In this document: positions 1 to 10,000 of the stretch, one piece after another
Layout of the letters: each line of letters starts with the position of its first letter
How positions within the stretch are numbered: position 1 is the first letter of the stretch
Assembly (NCBI GenBank): GCA_964464375.1
Contig: CAYXFU010000044.1
Coordinates: 1-27,401 of the forward strand
Direction of reading: 5' to 3'
Origin: CAIOZA01 sp964464375
GTDB lineage: Bacteria > Bacteroidota > Ignavibacteria > Kapaibacteriales > UBA2268
Length of the DNA stretch: 27,401 nucleotides
The notes under the pieces: generated by a model
What the model saw: only the letters and a program-made list of their open reading frames with translations
Databases searched by the model: none
What the model was told of the DNA's origin: nothing
Program-made: the position numbers and the translations under genes

Positions 1-2
1 TG

Positions 3-134
3 AAAGTAGTCTATCCGTTCAAATCCGGCTATCATTTCGACGTTGACCTCTGCGACCAGGCACTCATCCAAAACGCCAGAGACCGCAAAATCCTTAAATC
101 AAGAAAGGCAGAAGTGAAATGTCAAATAATCTAA
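3..134 (+). CDS. C-terminal fragment of an unknown protein (5' end outside window)
   Basis: Frame 3 is open from the window edge to TAA at 132-134 and gives 43 residues (starts KVVYPFKSGYHFDVD, ends KAEVKCQII). The other two forward frames hit stops quickly. The tail is rich in Arg and Lys. It overlaps the start of the next gene by 16 nt, as in a compact element with translational coupling. Codon use is richer in G and C than in the surface-protein genes further right and resembles the transposase gene at 1271. I do not recognise the family, and with only the C-terminus visible no function can be given. Confidence 0.5.
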   Translation, partial: KVVYPFKSGYHFDVDLCDQALIQNARDRKILKSRKAEVKCQII

Positions 135-394
135 ACCTCGATATTGAGCCAATTCTCAAAAGATTTGAATCAATCGACAAAGCAATCGAAGAACTAAAAA
201 AACTGATCATCAACAAGCCACCCGAAGATGAATTGATCACAAGAACAGAATTCTTGCAGATATTCTATAAATCTTCTACATGGCTCTGGCAACGCATCAA
301 AGACGGAGAAATCCCATACATCAAGATGGGCAGAAAAATCCACTTCAACAAATCAGAAGTAATAGAATATTTCAAAAACAAAACAAGGGAGTAA
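119..394 (+). CDS. Small helix-turn-helix (excisionase/MerR-like) DNA-binding protein
   Basis: A 91-residue protein. Residues about 5-35 are a charged, helix-prone segment (ILKRFESIDKAIEELKKL) that could be a short coiled coil. Residues about 40-87 match the HTH_17/excisionase pattern: 'ITRTEFLQIF' as the first helix, 'STWLWQRIKDGEIPYIKMG' as recognition helix plus wing, then 'RKIHFNKSEVIEYF', which corresponds to the usual 'R.IRF.KSDLEAYL' ending. Such proteins are common in Bacteroidota integrative elements and phages, where they act as excisionases or local regulators; that role here is inferred. The start follows an AAGGCAGAAG purine stretch and overlaps the upstream gene. The next gene begins 4 nt after the stop, so 119-1618 reads as one co-transcribed unit. 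Confidence 0.8.
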   Translation: MSNNLNLDIEPILKRFESIDKAIEELKKLIINKPPEDELITRTEFLQIFYKSSTWLWQRIKDGEIPYIKMGRKIHFNKSEVIEYFKNKTRE

Positions 395-398
395 AATT

Positions 399-1274
399 AT
401 GACATACGGAACACTCATTAATCAAATCGTCCTCAGAGACAAAACACATTTAGCATCCAGTAAGGATGAATATCGTCCTGCAATGCTAGGATTATACGTA
501 AAAAACAGATTTTGTTTCGCAACAGATTCTTACATTATGGCAATCGGAAGAATAGAAGAACAGCACGCAAAAGAGCCAACATTCGAAGGCATCATTCCAA
601 TCGAAATAGTAAACCAATTTTGGAAGTCAAAAAGTGCATACAAAAGAATTGACATTTGGGAAGGGAAAAACGAATATAACTTAAAACAGATTTTCGCATC
701 CTGCGATGATTTAGTAAAGCCATTAATTGATGAAATATTTCCTCCAATTCTTGAATGGCTACATAGAAGATTGTGTTTATATAATGCTTTTGAAAAGGAG
801 ACCTTCAAAGTTTCATTTAATCCTGAATATTTGTTGAAAGTAGCATCAGCACAGGGACAGTCGAAGGGACAAGTTGATTTAATATTTTACAAAAAAGAAA
901 ATCTTGCCTTTGTTCGATGTGAAAGCAGTTTAAGCAACGATTCAAACTTCGGAATATTAACTCTATGCAAAGAAGGCAATTTAGAACTTAATTCTGATTT
1001 TTGGATTAAGGAAATCGGCAATCTTGCAGATGAAGCACAAATTGAAAAATGGGATGAAGAAGTAAACAAGGAAATCTTCAAGACTTCAAAAGAGAAAACA
1101 GACGAAGCACTTAGGAGAAGAAAAAAAGAAATTTCAGAGCAGGAAGCTGAAGAAAATCAGTTTATGCTTGAATACATCAAAAAATACTATGAAGAAGTTT
1201 ACGACGAAGCCGAAGCAAAATTTATGAACAAGAACGAAGAAGAAGCAGTTGAAGAATTGGATGAAGTAGCATGA
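399..1274 (+). CDS. Putative divergent DNA sliding clamp (DnaN-like) of a mobile element
   Basis: A 291-residue cytoplasmic protein with no signal peptide. Several segments fall in the order expected for domains II and III of bacterial beta clamps. 'RPAMLGLYV' (26-34) followed by 'FCFATDSYIMAIGRI' (38-52) mirrors 'RPvLnGv...lvATDghRLA'. 'GIIPIEIVNQF' (64-74) mirrors the 'iiPrkalnel' strand and helix. 'LIDEIFPPI' (109-117) mirrors 'lidGkFPdy'. 'FNPEYLLKVASA' (140-151) mirrors 'fNpkYLldaL'. DnaN is about 366 residues with three domains, so this would be a two-domain version. After residue about 215 comes a Glu/Lys-rich helical tail not typical of clamps. The ribosome-binding site AAGGGAG overlaps the preceding stop. 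The role, perhaps tethering a replication or repair enzyme for the element, is inferred from motif order alone; a clamp-fold protein of unrelated function remains possible. Confidence 0.55.
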   Translation: MTYGTLINQIVLRDKTHLASSKDEYRPAMLGLYVKNRFCFATDSYIMAIGRIEEQHAKEPTFEGIIPIEIVNQFWKSKSAYKRIDIWEGKNEYNLKQIFASCDDLVKPLIDEIFPPILEWLHRRLCLYNAFEKETFKVSFNPEYLLKVASAQGQSKGQVDLIFYKKENLAFVRCESSLSNDSNFGILTLCKEGNLELNSDFWIKEIGNLADEAQIEKWDEEVNKEIFKTSKEKTDEALRRRKKEISEQEAEENQFMLEYIKKYYEEVYDEAEAKFMNKNEEEAVEELDEVA

Positions 1275-1618
1275 TTAAGCTGACTCACTCAGTTTCAGAC
1301 ATATCCCTTCATTTAGTCCTGGTCACAAAATACCGTAGGGACTTTAATTTCAACAGCGTTGTTATGGCAGAGGCAGTCGCCTCTGCTTCTGCCATCCTCG
1401 AGCAAATAGGCATCTCCACAAACCACGTCCATCTCCTTTTGCAGATCGACACAAAGCGTCCCATCTGCAAAACCGTCGAGATCATCAAATCCATCTCATC
1501 AAAGAAATTCAAAAAGCTCTCCGGCTCCTACTGGCACGGCTGGCAGAACGGCTACTTTATTTCTTCCGTCGGCAGATCCACAAAATCAAAGATAAAGAAG
1601 TATCTTGAAAATCAATAA
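1271..1618 (+). CDS. IS200/IS605-type HUH transposase (TnpA), compact and possibly defective
   Basis: A 115-residue protein of the Y1 HUH transposase family, which moves single-stranded DNA circles. Visible family features are the N-terminal 'LHLVLVTKYRR' (13-23), the metal-binding HUH pair H52/H54 in 'NHVHLLLQI' (usually DHVH), 'VEIIKSISSKKFKKL' (69-83), the 'GYFISSVG' block (94-101) and the likely nucleophile Y111 in 'KKYLENQ'. Family members usually have about 130-150 residues. Here the stretch between the first helix and the HUH strand is short ('ILEQIGISTNHVH'), as if one beta strand were missing. ATG at 1271 overlaps the upstream TGA (ATGA), which suggests translational coupling and is odd for a free insertion sequence. 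I see no tnpB partner and no clear end hairpins, so it may be a relic or a domesticated copy. It is more GC-rich than its downstream neighbours. Confidence 0.82.
   Translation: MIKLTHSVSDISLHLVLVTKYRRDFNFNSVVMAEAVASASAILEQIGISTNHVHLLLQIDTKRPICKTVEIIKSISSKKFKKLSGSYWHGWQNGYFISSVGRSTKSKIKKYLENQ
1367..1386. repeat. Perfect 8-bp inverted repeat with 4-nt loop inside the transposase gene
   Basis: GCAGAGGC (1367-1374), loop AGTC, then GCCTCTGC (1379-1386). It encodes residues around 'AEAVASA' of the transposase, just ahead of the region that looks shortened relative to the family. In single-stranded DNA or mRNA it would form a stable hairpin. IS200/IS605 enzymes recognise hairpins, but those normally lie at the element ends, so a functional role here is only conjecture. 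Confidence 0.6.
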
Positions 1619-1850
1619 AATTCCTCAAATTTCGATTATTTACCCATTCTTTGTAGATAAGCATCTGTAGCTATATTACAAACTATTTTTGTTTCATTGT
1701 GAGACTTTTTTCGATTTCATGTGTCATATATGTTAGGACTTCGCCAATTTTTTAAAAAGTTTTAAAAAAATCCGTATTGTTTGGTATTGTTTTCATTAAT
1801 GATTAATGTTAAATTGAATAATAATAATTTATAATTATATCTTTATAAGT

Positions 1851-2540
1851 GTGAAAAGTATATTAATAATCGACGATGACGATAAGTTCCGTTCTATTCT
1901 TGCTTTAGAGCTTGGCTTTAATAATTATGTCACTTATGAAGCCATTGATGGACGAGACGGTATGTTAAAATTACGGAATTTGAGACCCGATCTTCTATTA
2001 CTGGATCTAGGACTTCCTGATATTGATGGTAAGATTTTAATCAATGAAATTCGACGAATTTATAATGAGTTGAGAATAATCATTATCACAGCCAGGACAG
2101 CAGATCAGGAAGAAAGTGATCTTTTGAATTCAGAAGCTGATGACTATTTAAAAAAGCCTTTCACAACAAAAAGTCTTCTAGCTAGAATAGAAAATGTTTT
2201 TAGACATCAGAGATATAAAAATAATGAGCATTGCTTTATACATGGTGATTTTTCTATTAATTATCGGACAAGAATTGTACTAATAAATAACGAACACATT
2301 GAGCTTACAGCAATTGAATACAAAATTTTAGAGCTGTTAACTCTTAATCCTGGCATAGTTCATTCTTACGAGAAAATTGCCAAATATATCGGTAATCTTG
2401 ATAGTCTTTGTTATAAAGATTCAATCAAAGTAATTGTAAATAGAATAAGAAAAAAAATCGAAAATGATACTATCTTTCCTAAATATATTCTCTCCAGATA
2501 TAACCAAGGTTATTACTTCCAAGCTGAGAATAATGAATAA
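1851..2540 (+). CDS. OmpR/PhoB-family response regulator, orphan
   Basis: A 229-residue two-domain transcription factor. The receiver domain (about 1-120) has the acidic cluster D8-D11, phospho-acceptor D52 in 'LLLLDLGLPD', the switch residue T80 in 'IIITART' and K102 in 'KKPF'. The C-terminal winged helix (about 128-225) shows 'LTAIEYKILELL' at its start, then 'SIKVIVNRIRKKIE' as the recognition helix and 'ILSRYNQGYYFQ' as the wing, close to the KdpE/PhoB 'vRG.GY.f' ending. Start is GTG at 1851 because the acidic cluster follows at once; no Shine-Dalgarno sequence is visible, only an AT-rich leader. No histidine kinase lies nearby, so the partner must be elsewhere. It sits 166 nt upstream of a secreted-protein operon on the same strand. 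A regulatory link is possible but unproven. Region 1619-1850 before it is AT-rich with no gene. Confidence 0.93.
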   Translation: MKSILIIDDDDKFRSILALELGFNNYVTYEAIDGRDGMLKLRNLRPDLLLLDLGLPDIDGKILINEIRRIYNELRIIIITARTADQEESDLLNSEADDYLKKPFTTKSLLARIENVFRHQRYKNNEHCFIHGDFSINYRTRIVLINNEHIELTAIEYKILELLTLNPGIVHSYEKIAKYIGNLDSLCYKDSIKVIVNRIRKKIENDTIFPKYILSRYNQGYYFQAENNE

Positions 2541-2596
2541 AAATTAATTTTTCGTTTACCAGTTGTTTACTTTCTTTTCTTTAATTTACCATTTGT

Positions 2597-2630
2597 AATC
2601 AATTTCTCATTTGTATTGATTATTTGTTTT
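2597..2630 (+). terminator. Weak candidate terminator after the response regulator
   Basis: AATCAAT (2597-2603) pairs with ATTGATT (2615-2621), followed by ATTTGTTTT. The 7-bp stem holds only two G/C pairs and the loop is 11 nt, so this is a poor terminator. Confidence 0.25.
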
Positions 2631-2706
2631 TCAATTTTCTGTAACCTTTTTCACTTATTTTTGTTCTTTATTAAATTATTCATCATAATTTTCTAAGGAC
2701 TATACT

Positions 2707-4002
2707 ATGAAAACTTTTATCAAATATCTACTCATATTAGGAATTGTGATTTTGTCTGTTCCTTTAGCTGCTATATCACAAATTAGTAGTTGGAATCAAC
2801 TTCATCCTAAGAATTCCCCATCTCCTAGAATCGCACATTCAATGGCTTCACTAGGGAATGGAAAAGTTTTACTTTTTGGTGGTAATGGTTTCATTGATGG
2901 AAAATGTTGCTCATTTCTAAATGATACATGGATTTTTGATAATAGAACAAAAGAATGGGTAGAATTGAAACCAAGTATTTCCCTGGAAAGAAGATCCAAC
3001 CATAGAATTTGTCAATTATCAGAAGATAAGGTATTGTTATTTGGTGGTTCTAACGGTGAGACCGAATATTATGATGATACCTGGTTATTTGATCTTAAAG
3101 ATACTTCCTGGCAGAAATTAGATGTATCCAATCATCCCAATGCCAGATCTCATTTCGGACTTTCACAAATTTCAGAAAATAAAGCACTATTATTTGGTGG
3201 TAGAGACTATCATTATGACTCTCAGAGAGATACATGGATTTTTGATCTAGATAAAATGGACTGGACAAATGTTATATTTAACAAATATTCTGACAATCTT
3301 CCTTACTATCTTATCGACCCAATGATGTCTCAAATTGAACAGGGAAAAGTAATTTTAAATGGCGGCAAGACAGAATCAACACAATTTTATTTAACTGAAA
3401 CATGGAAATTTGAATTAGATTCCATGAAATGGAAAAAATTATATACAAATGGAATCACAGACAGTTTATGGTGTAGCGGAATTTGTGGTATTATTGAGAA
3501 TAAATTATTGATTTTTGGTGGAAGTAATTTAAATAATTTTCTTGATGATACATGGCTTTTTGATTATACGAATTTAACATGGCGAAAAATCAATGTTAAT
3601 GAAAAACCAGTTGCAAGATCATATACAAGTATGGTAAAATTAGAAGAAGGAAACGCTGTTTTGTTTGGCGGATTAACTCATGAAGATAGAAATGGGGAAA
3701 CTTGGTTATTTTCTCTTGGTGCTGACGGTGTTGAGTCTAATAATGAATCAAATGAATTATTTTTATACTCTTCAAATAATGAAAATATAAGGCTTTCAGT
3801 AATCTTAAATAAACCTTCGCTATTAGGTATTTATCTCATAGATTTTGTTGGAAATATTGCTTACGTTATAAATAACCAAATCTATGAAAACGGTATCTCA
3901 GAATTTAATATTCCAACAGTGAAATTAACATCTGGTGTATATATAATTAGAATTGTAGTCGATTCTCAAGTTTATTTTAGAAAGTTAATGATCATAAAAT
4001 AA
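2707..4002 (+). CDS. Secreted kelch-repeat beta-propeller protein with T9SS sorting domain
   Basis: A 431-residue protein beginning with a signal peptide (about residues 1-25, ending AAISQ). Kelch motifs fill about residues 27-345. Each has a glycine pair in 'VLLFGG' followed by the 'DTWIFD...W' pattern, seen as 'KVLLFGGNG', 'KVLLFGGSN', 'KALLFGGRD', 'KVILNGGKT', 'KLLIFGGSN' and 'NAVLFGGLT'. Six blades is consistent with a closed propeller. The last ~75 residues are a T9SS-type C-terminal domain: 'LLGIYLIDFVGNIAYV', then 'LTSGVYIIRIVVDSQVYFRKLMIIK' in segments. Kelch propellers usually bind proteins or glycans; the ligand here is unknown. The start has AAGGA 8 nt upstream. The gene ends 25 nt before the 2199-residue gene with no terminator between, so the two are probably one operon. 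Confidence 0.9.
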   Translation: MKTFIKYLLILGIVILSVPLAAISQISSWNQLHPKNSPSPRIAHSMASLGNGKVLLFGGNGFIDGKCCSFLNDTWIFDNRTKEWVELKPSISLERRSNHRICQLSEDKVLLFGGSNGETEYYDDTWLFDLKDTSWQKLDVSNHPNARSHFGLSQISENKALLFGGRDYHYDSQRDTWIFDLDKMDWTNVIFNKYSDNLPYYLIDPMMSQIEQGKVILNGGKTESTQFYLTETWKFELDSMKWKKLYTNGITDSLWCSGICGIIENKLLIFGGSNLNNFLDDTWLFDYTNLTWRKINVNEKPVARSYTSMVKLEEGNAVLFGGLTHEDRNGETWLFSLGADGVESNNESNELFLYSSNNENIRLSVILNKPSLLGIYLIDFVGNIAYVINNQIYENGISEFNIPTVKLTSGVYIIRIVVDSQVYFRKLMIIK

Positions 4003-4027
4003 ATAATTTAGTATTTAGGAGTTCCTT

Positions 4028-7000
4028 ATGAAGCATTTTCCAGTCTTAAAACCTATCAAAATTGGTATATTATTTATTGTTTTCTTTATCTTTTCAATTT
4101 TGTGTAATTCTCAGACATGGCAATTTAATATTACCGATGATTATGCTGTTTCTTGGCGGGATGCACCTCTATCAGACGGAAAAACATACAACTTGACAAA
4201 AGCAACAGTTGATGGAAATGATAATGATCCAAATCATAAGAATAGATGTGTATCCCTTTGGAATACAAATCTAAACAATTATTTACATCTCAATCAGAAT
4301 TTCATGCTTAAATTTAGAGTAAATTTTGGAGATAGACTATATTACCAGGCACAAGATGTTGGTGCTGATGGAGTAGTATTCATCATGTCTAAATCGGCTC
4401 CCAATAATCGTATTGGCATTTCCGGTGGTAATCTCGGATATACTTTTACTCAAAATAATCTTAGCCATACTAATGATCCGTCGTTTGCTATTGAGTTTGA
4501 TACATTCTATAATTCAGGAATACAGTGGGGTGATCCAATTTATAATCAAATAGGGTATGATCATATTCAATACGTCAAAGATGGCAGGATGGATCTAAGT
4601 GGAGCTTATAACACTCCTGTTCCAATAAGTGGTACTATCCAAACACCTTATGATGTGGAAAATGGTGATTTACACTGTATCATCATAACTTGGAAGGCTG
4701 CAGATATGAGATTAAATGTTTACTTTGATAACGATCCGGTTGCAAAACATTCATTTACATGGCCTAATGGTTCTAATCTGAGTGACATTATTTCTGATAT
4801 AACTAATGATAGCGATGCAATTAATTGGGGTTTTACGGCTTCAACAGGTACTGCTACAAATACACAGACAATTATATTTGATAAAATTTATCCCGATCGT
4901 AGCTGTGATTTTGATTTGATAATTGACAATATTCCAACTGGTAGTCCGAATTATAATGTATGTCAAGATAGAGGAAATCCCTATAAAATATGTTATGAAC
5001 CAAACACACAAATTACTTTACATGCAACGAATATTATACCAAATATGATTCCAACTTCTTATACATGGTATAAAAAATTAATAAATGATGCGACTTTTAC
5101 TCAATTTACAAATACTAATACTGCTGATCCAAGTATTTGTTTTGAGAATATTCCGACGTCCTCTACTGTTTACAAGGTTGAAGTTACTGTAGATGGATGT
5201 ACTACCTCAGATGAAATAACTGTTGAAGTGATAAATGAGAATGTTACATTTAATCCTAATAAAATTTGTTTGAAACCCATTCCTCAAACCATAACTATTA
5301 ATGCTCCTAATATTGCCCCTATTAGCCCTAACAATATTTATGACGATTGGACAATAAGTCCCAATACTTCTAATCCTCCTGTTCTTTCAAATAAAAGTTT
5401 AAATTCTGTGACTTTGAACGTTCCAAATAATGTAATTCCTGGAATATATACTGTGACTTATAAAATTCATAATAACTCTGTTACACCAAGTTGTGTTTTT
5501 GAAGGTTCTCTTGAAGTTGCAATTGAAGATCTGAATGTCGATATAACTCCAACTCCCCCTAAAAAATTGTGTCTTGGTGGTGAAGTTAATATAACTGCGA
5601 CTGGTTCCGGATCGGTTCTTACTTCACCTATTTATACTTATTTATGGTCTTTTTCCGGTTCAGGAAATCCTTTTAAAAATGGGAACAACGTTTCAACTGT
5701 CACAGTCGATCAAGCTGGTACATATACAGTTGTTTGTTCTGACGAATATTGTACTACAACTAAAACGGTAATAGTCGAAGCCAGCACATTTAATGTGGTT
5801 GCAAATCCAAGCTCTATACAAAAAAATTGTCTCGCAGATTTTCCAATAACTCTAAATGTAATTCCATCAGGTCAATCCGGAACTGTAACTTATAATTGGT
5901 CAACTTCAGATGGTGCTTTCACAGGTTCTACAAATATTCCGAATCCCCAAGTTAGTAAAGATGGGACTTATCATTTAGTTGCTAAAGACGAAGATCTTTG
6001 TGAGCAAATTGTTGATATTATTGTAACTTTAGATCCCCTACAGATAACTTCAATTGATATAAGTAAAACTATCTGCAATATCAGTGATTTCCCTGTAATC
6101 CTAACTCCTCATGTTATTAATAATATAAATACATTGACTTATCAGTGGAGCGGTCCACATACTCCAAACGATGATGTTGATTTTACCAATCCTGCTCAAA
6201 AGACTGTATCAACTCCAGCTGTTGTGAAACCAGGTACATACTCTCTAACTGTTACTTCTGAAAGTGGGTGTACAGCTACTGCGACAATCAATGTTGTAAA
6301 CCAAGATTTCAAAGTAACTATTGAAGGCAGAAATTTTTGTGATGACGAGGCATCCATAAATTTAACAGCTAATCCTACAATATACACTCCGACACATAAT
6401 TATGAATATTCATGGACTGGTCCCAGTTCTTACACAGCTACCACAAAAGTTGTAACAATTTCAAATACTGGTAAGTACTATGTTACAGTGACTGATCTCA
6501 CAACTGGTTGTACTGCAAGTAATGAAATTGAAATCAATAGATTTACTGTTGATGCTCCAGAAACAACTTATTTTTGCGTCACACCTGGATGCAATAACTA
6601 TAGTGATGTTAGAGTTAAAATAAACAATGCTTTTGGAGACGTTTTAATTCTTATATATAAATCTACTAATAATGGAACTTCTTGGACTTCTGATGGTATA
6701 TTTAATTTATTTTCGCCAAGTGAATTCATACACACAATAGTTTCACCTCTAGTCAATCAATTAAAAATAGTTCTAAAAGAAATTTTGAGCAATTGTGAGG
6801 TAACTAAGATTATTGAAGTCAGACCCGAAACATTGACTGGTAGTGTTTTGCCTGAACGTAACAATTTGTGTATAGGTGAATCTGTTAAATTATTAAATAA
6901 TATAACTTCAAGTTCATTGATAGAACATTTCGAGTGGACTCCACGTGATGGTTTAAGTGATCCAAATATTCTCAGCCCAATAGCCACACCTGAAAAAGAA

Positions 7001-10000
7001 TCCACGATTTATACTTTGAAAGCTACTACTCATAATGGTTGTGTATGCTCTTTTTCTTGTACTGTTAATTTATCTCGTCCAGCAGAAGATTTTCTAAAAT
7101 CATATTATGATAACTCAGGAAATATTTCTGAACAAAGAAAAGATAATGCCAGTGTTGATTGTGCTGTAAAAACACAGAATTGTAGTACAGTTTTAGGTGG
7201 TGCAGAGTATTTTCCAACTTGTATTTTCAGCTTTTTGCAGCCTTATATTATGAAAGTTGATAAAAATGGGGATAAAATTTGGGACAAACGAATCAATTTA
7301 TTTAAAAATAATAGTAATTCCGAATGTTGTAATGGAGATTTTCTTTTTACTCCATACGCACGGTTAAATCATATCAGTAATTCTTATAATTTTGATGGTA
7401 TTCAAAATTTTCCTGGTGCTAGGGTAAATGATGGTTATATTGGTTCTCTATTAGGTGCTAATATTATTCCTTTATACTTGTTAGTTCCGCCATCTCCAAT
7501 TAAATACAGAATGAGCGTGATTAAAATTAATGAATTTAATGATTTACCAACCTCATATATAATAAAATCATTCCATCAGAATTCACCTGCTGCTAATCTT
7601 TCTGATATTCCCAATAAAATAATTCAAACATTTTCTCAATCTCGAGGCCAGGGCTATAACTATAATGGATATATTTTGATAGGAAGTGCAGAAACTATCG
7701 ATAATTATACTGATTACAAAAGGCAAGGGTTTATCTTTAAAATTGATAGAGATTTAAATTTATTATGGGGAAAAACTTTTGGTGGATCTGAAATAGAAGA
7801 ATTAAATGATGTTATTGAGTTAGAAAATGGCGATTTGATACTCCTTGGCTCATCTAATAGTTATAATGGGAATACGAATCAAGTATATTTAATCAAAGTT
7901 AATGGTACTAACGGCAACACTGTTGGCAATATATTTACATATAATTATAGAAATTCATTAAACAATGATATTACTACAAAAGGGAAAAATATATTAAAAT
8001 TAGCAGATGGATCTGGTTTCGTTATTAGTTCAATGATATCATATGTAGATAATTCTATTAATAAATATGACGCCATGCTTTTTAAAATTAATAATAATCT
8101 GGAAGTTATTTCAAATAATGGACCTTTAAGAATTAGAACTAATCTATCAGATTGGCAAAATGATCCTGTTTCCATTATTCAAAATCCTAATAATAATATT
8201 GGTGTATACATAGATTCAAGGAGATTTACAGACCAAAATGCTACAAATTTTAACTATTATAGTGGTCTTGTAGAACTTAATCCAGACTTAAATGTTACAA
8301 TTCCAATTTTTCAAAAGAAAATAGTAAATTATTCAACTAGTGATAATTTTTGTAATTTTAGTAAACATATTGAAGAAGGCCATGTAGGTTCAGTTGGCGA
8401 ATTAATTAGTATGGATAAATCTGGTTATGCTTACTTACTTGGATCCACATGTTATCCTGGGCATTCAGAGAATGTAGAATTTATTTTCGGTCGAACCAAA
8501 AATATTTCATTGGATAATTGTTATATAGATGCTAATTATACTCTCGAGCAAAATGGGGTTATATCTAGAATGACTTTATCAAACCCAACCTCATTCTTCC
8601 ATGATAATTTAGATTTTGATGCTACTTGCACTTCACCTTGCGTGGAATCATATACAATGGCAACTTCAGACTTATGTCCCACAAAAACAATTTGCTATTG
8701 CGATGAAGAGAGGATCAAAGTAGAAGTTGAACAAAAAGATCGTTATTCATTTCCTCCGGCTAAATGCTGTTACACCATTAGATTCAAATCGACATATACT
8801 TATGACGAAACCTGCAATATTCAATGGGCAAAGATTGATGGGACAAACATTGAATTCTCATTAAATAATATGCAAAAGAATTCTAGTATTCCAGCCGATG
8901 ATCTTGATCCCTACTCATTTTGTCTTGAGGAGTTTGAAGGTAAACAAATCATTATTCACTATCTTGATGCTTCAAAACAAAATATAATTTGCAGTTCAGT
9001 TATATACCTTAACTGTAAGTGCAAATGCGAAGATTATGGGAAAAAATGGGATAATCTTGATATTAAAGTTGAATCTGCTTCCCAAGATGCAGATAAATGT
9101 TGCTTCGATGTCTTTATCAAAAATAATAACTTGTGTGCTTTCCGTAATGCAGGATTTAAATTAACAATTCCTGCAGATTTTCTCGAAAATGTAAATACCG
9201 ATATAACACCCGAATCAGGCTGGGCTTGGGATGGTATATTAAAGGAATTACGTTTGTTACAAAGTTATCAGATAAATGGTGAACCAAACAAGAATAATTG
9301 GATTAAGATAGCCAGGATATGTAGCAAAAGAGGTTTCGGTTCAAGAAATGTAGATTTTGAAATTATATCTTCAATTTCAGAATGCAATCACAAATGGAGT
9401 TTCGATTTGAAATGCAAAGAATGTTGCGAAAAGTTACATTCTACAATAACAAGTGATTCTTACTATGACGATGGTGCTAATTGTTGCTTCAAACTCAAAT
9501 TAGTTGTAAATCCTGATCTTGGTTGTGGTGGTTTAAAATATGTTAAAATTGTTGATATGAATGGTAATTCAATTAAGCAATTTCCTGATAATTCCATACC
9601 AATTGGGACATCATTTTGGGATTTCTGTGTTAAATATACTGATTTCAAAGGTAAATCAACAATGAATGTTAAAATTCAGTTCTTTAATTCTAATGATCAA
9701 TTGATCTGCGATTATACTGGAGTGATAAATTCTTGCAATAAAGTTCCTGTGCCATGTACACCGGATTACAATCTTTTTCCATGGGAAGATAATCAAACCG
9801 GTACTGTTGATTTTCCTTGTCCGTCAAATCCATCAATAACATGTCATGTTACGTTTACTTATACTTATCGCCATATTAAAGATGGCAATGTATCTATCCA
9901 TAGGGATATACAAATACTTAATTATAAAGTAAATGCCGATTGCAATTGCAGTGATGAAATTATCAAACAGATGATCATGTCGATTTGGAGTAGTACTGTT

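Noticed and set aside
530..808. 92-codon minus-strand ORF inside the clamp-like gene
   Set aside because: Shadow of the plus-strand gene, with no ribosome-binding site or recognisable domain.
1309..1512. 67-codon minus-strand ORF over the transposase
   Set aside because: Lies wholly within the gene whose HUH and Tyr motifs are clear; low-complexity shadow.
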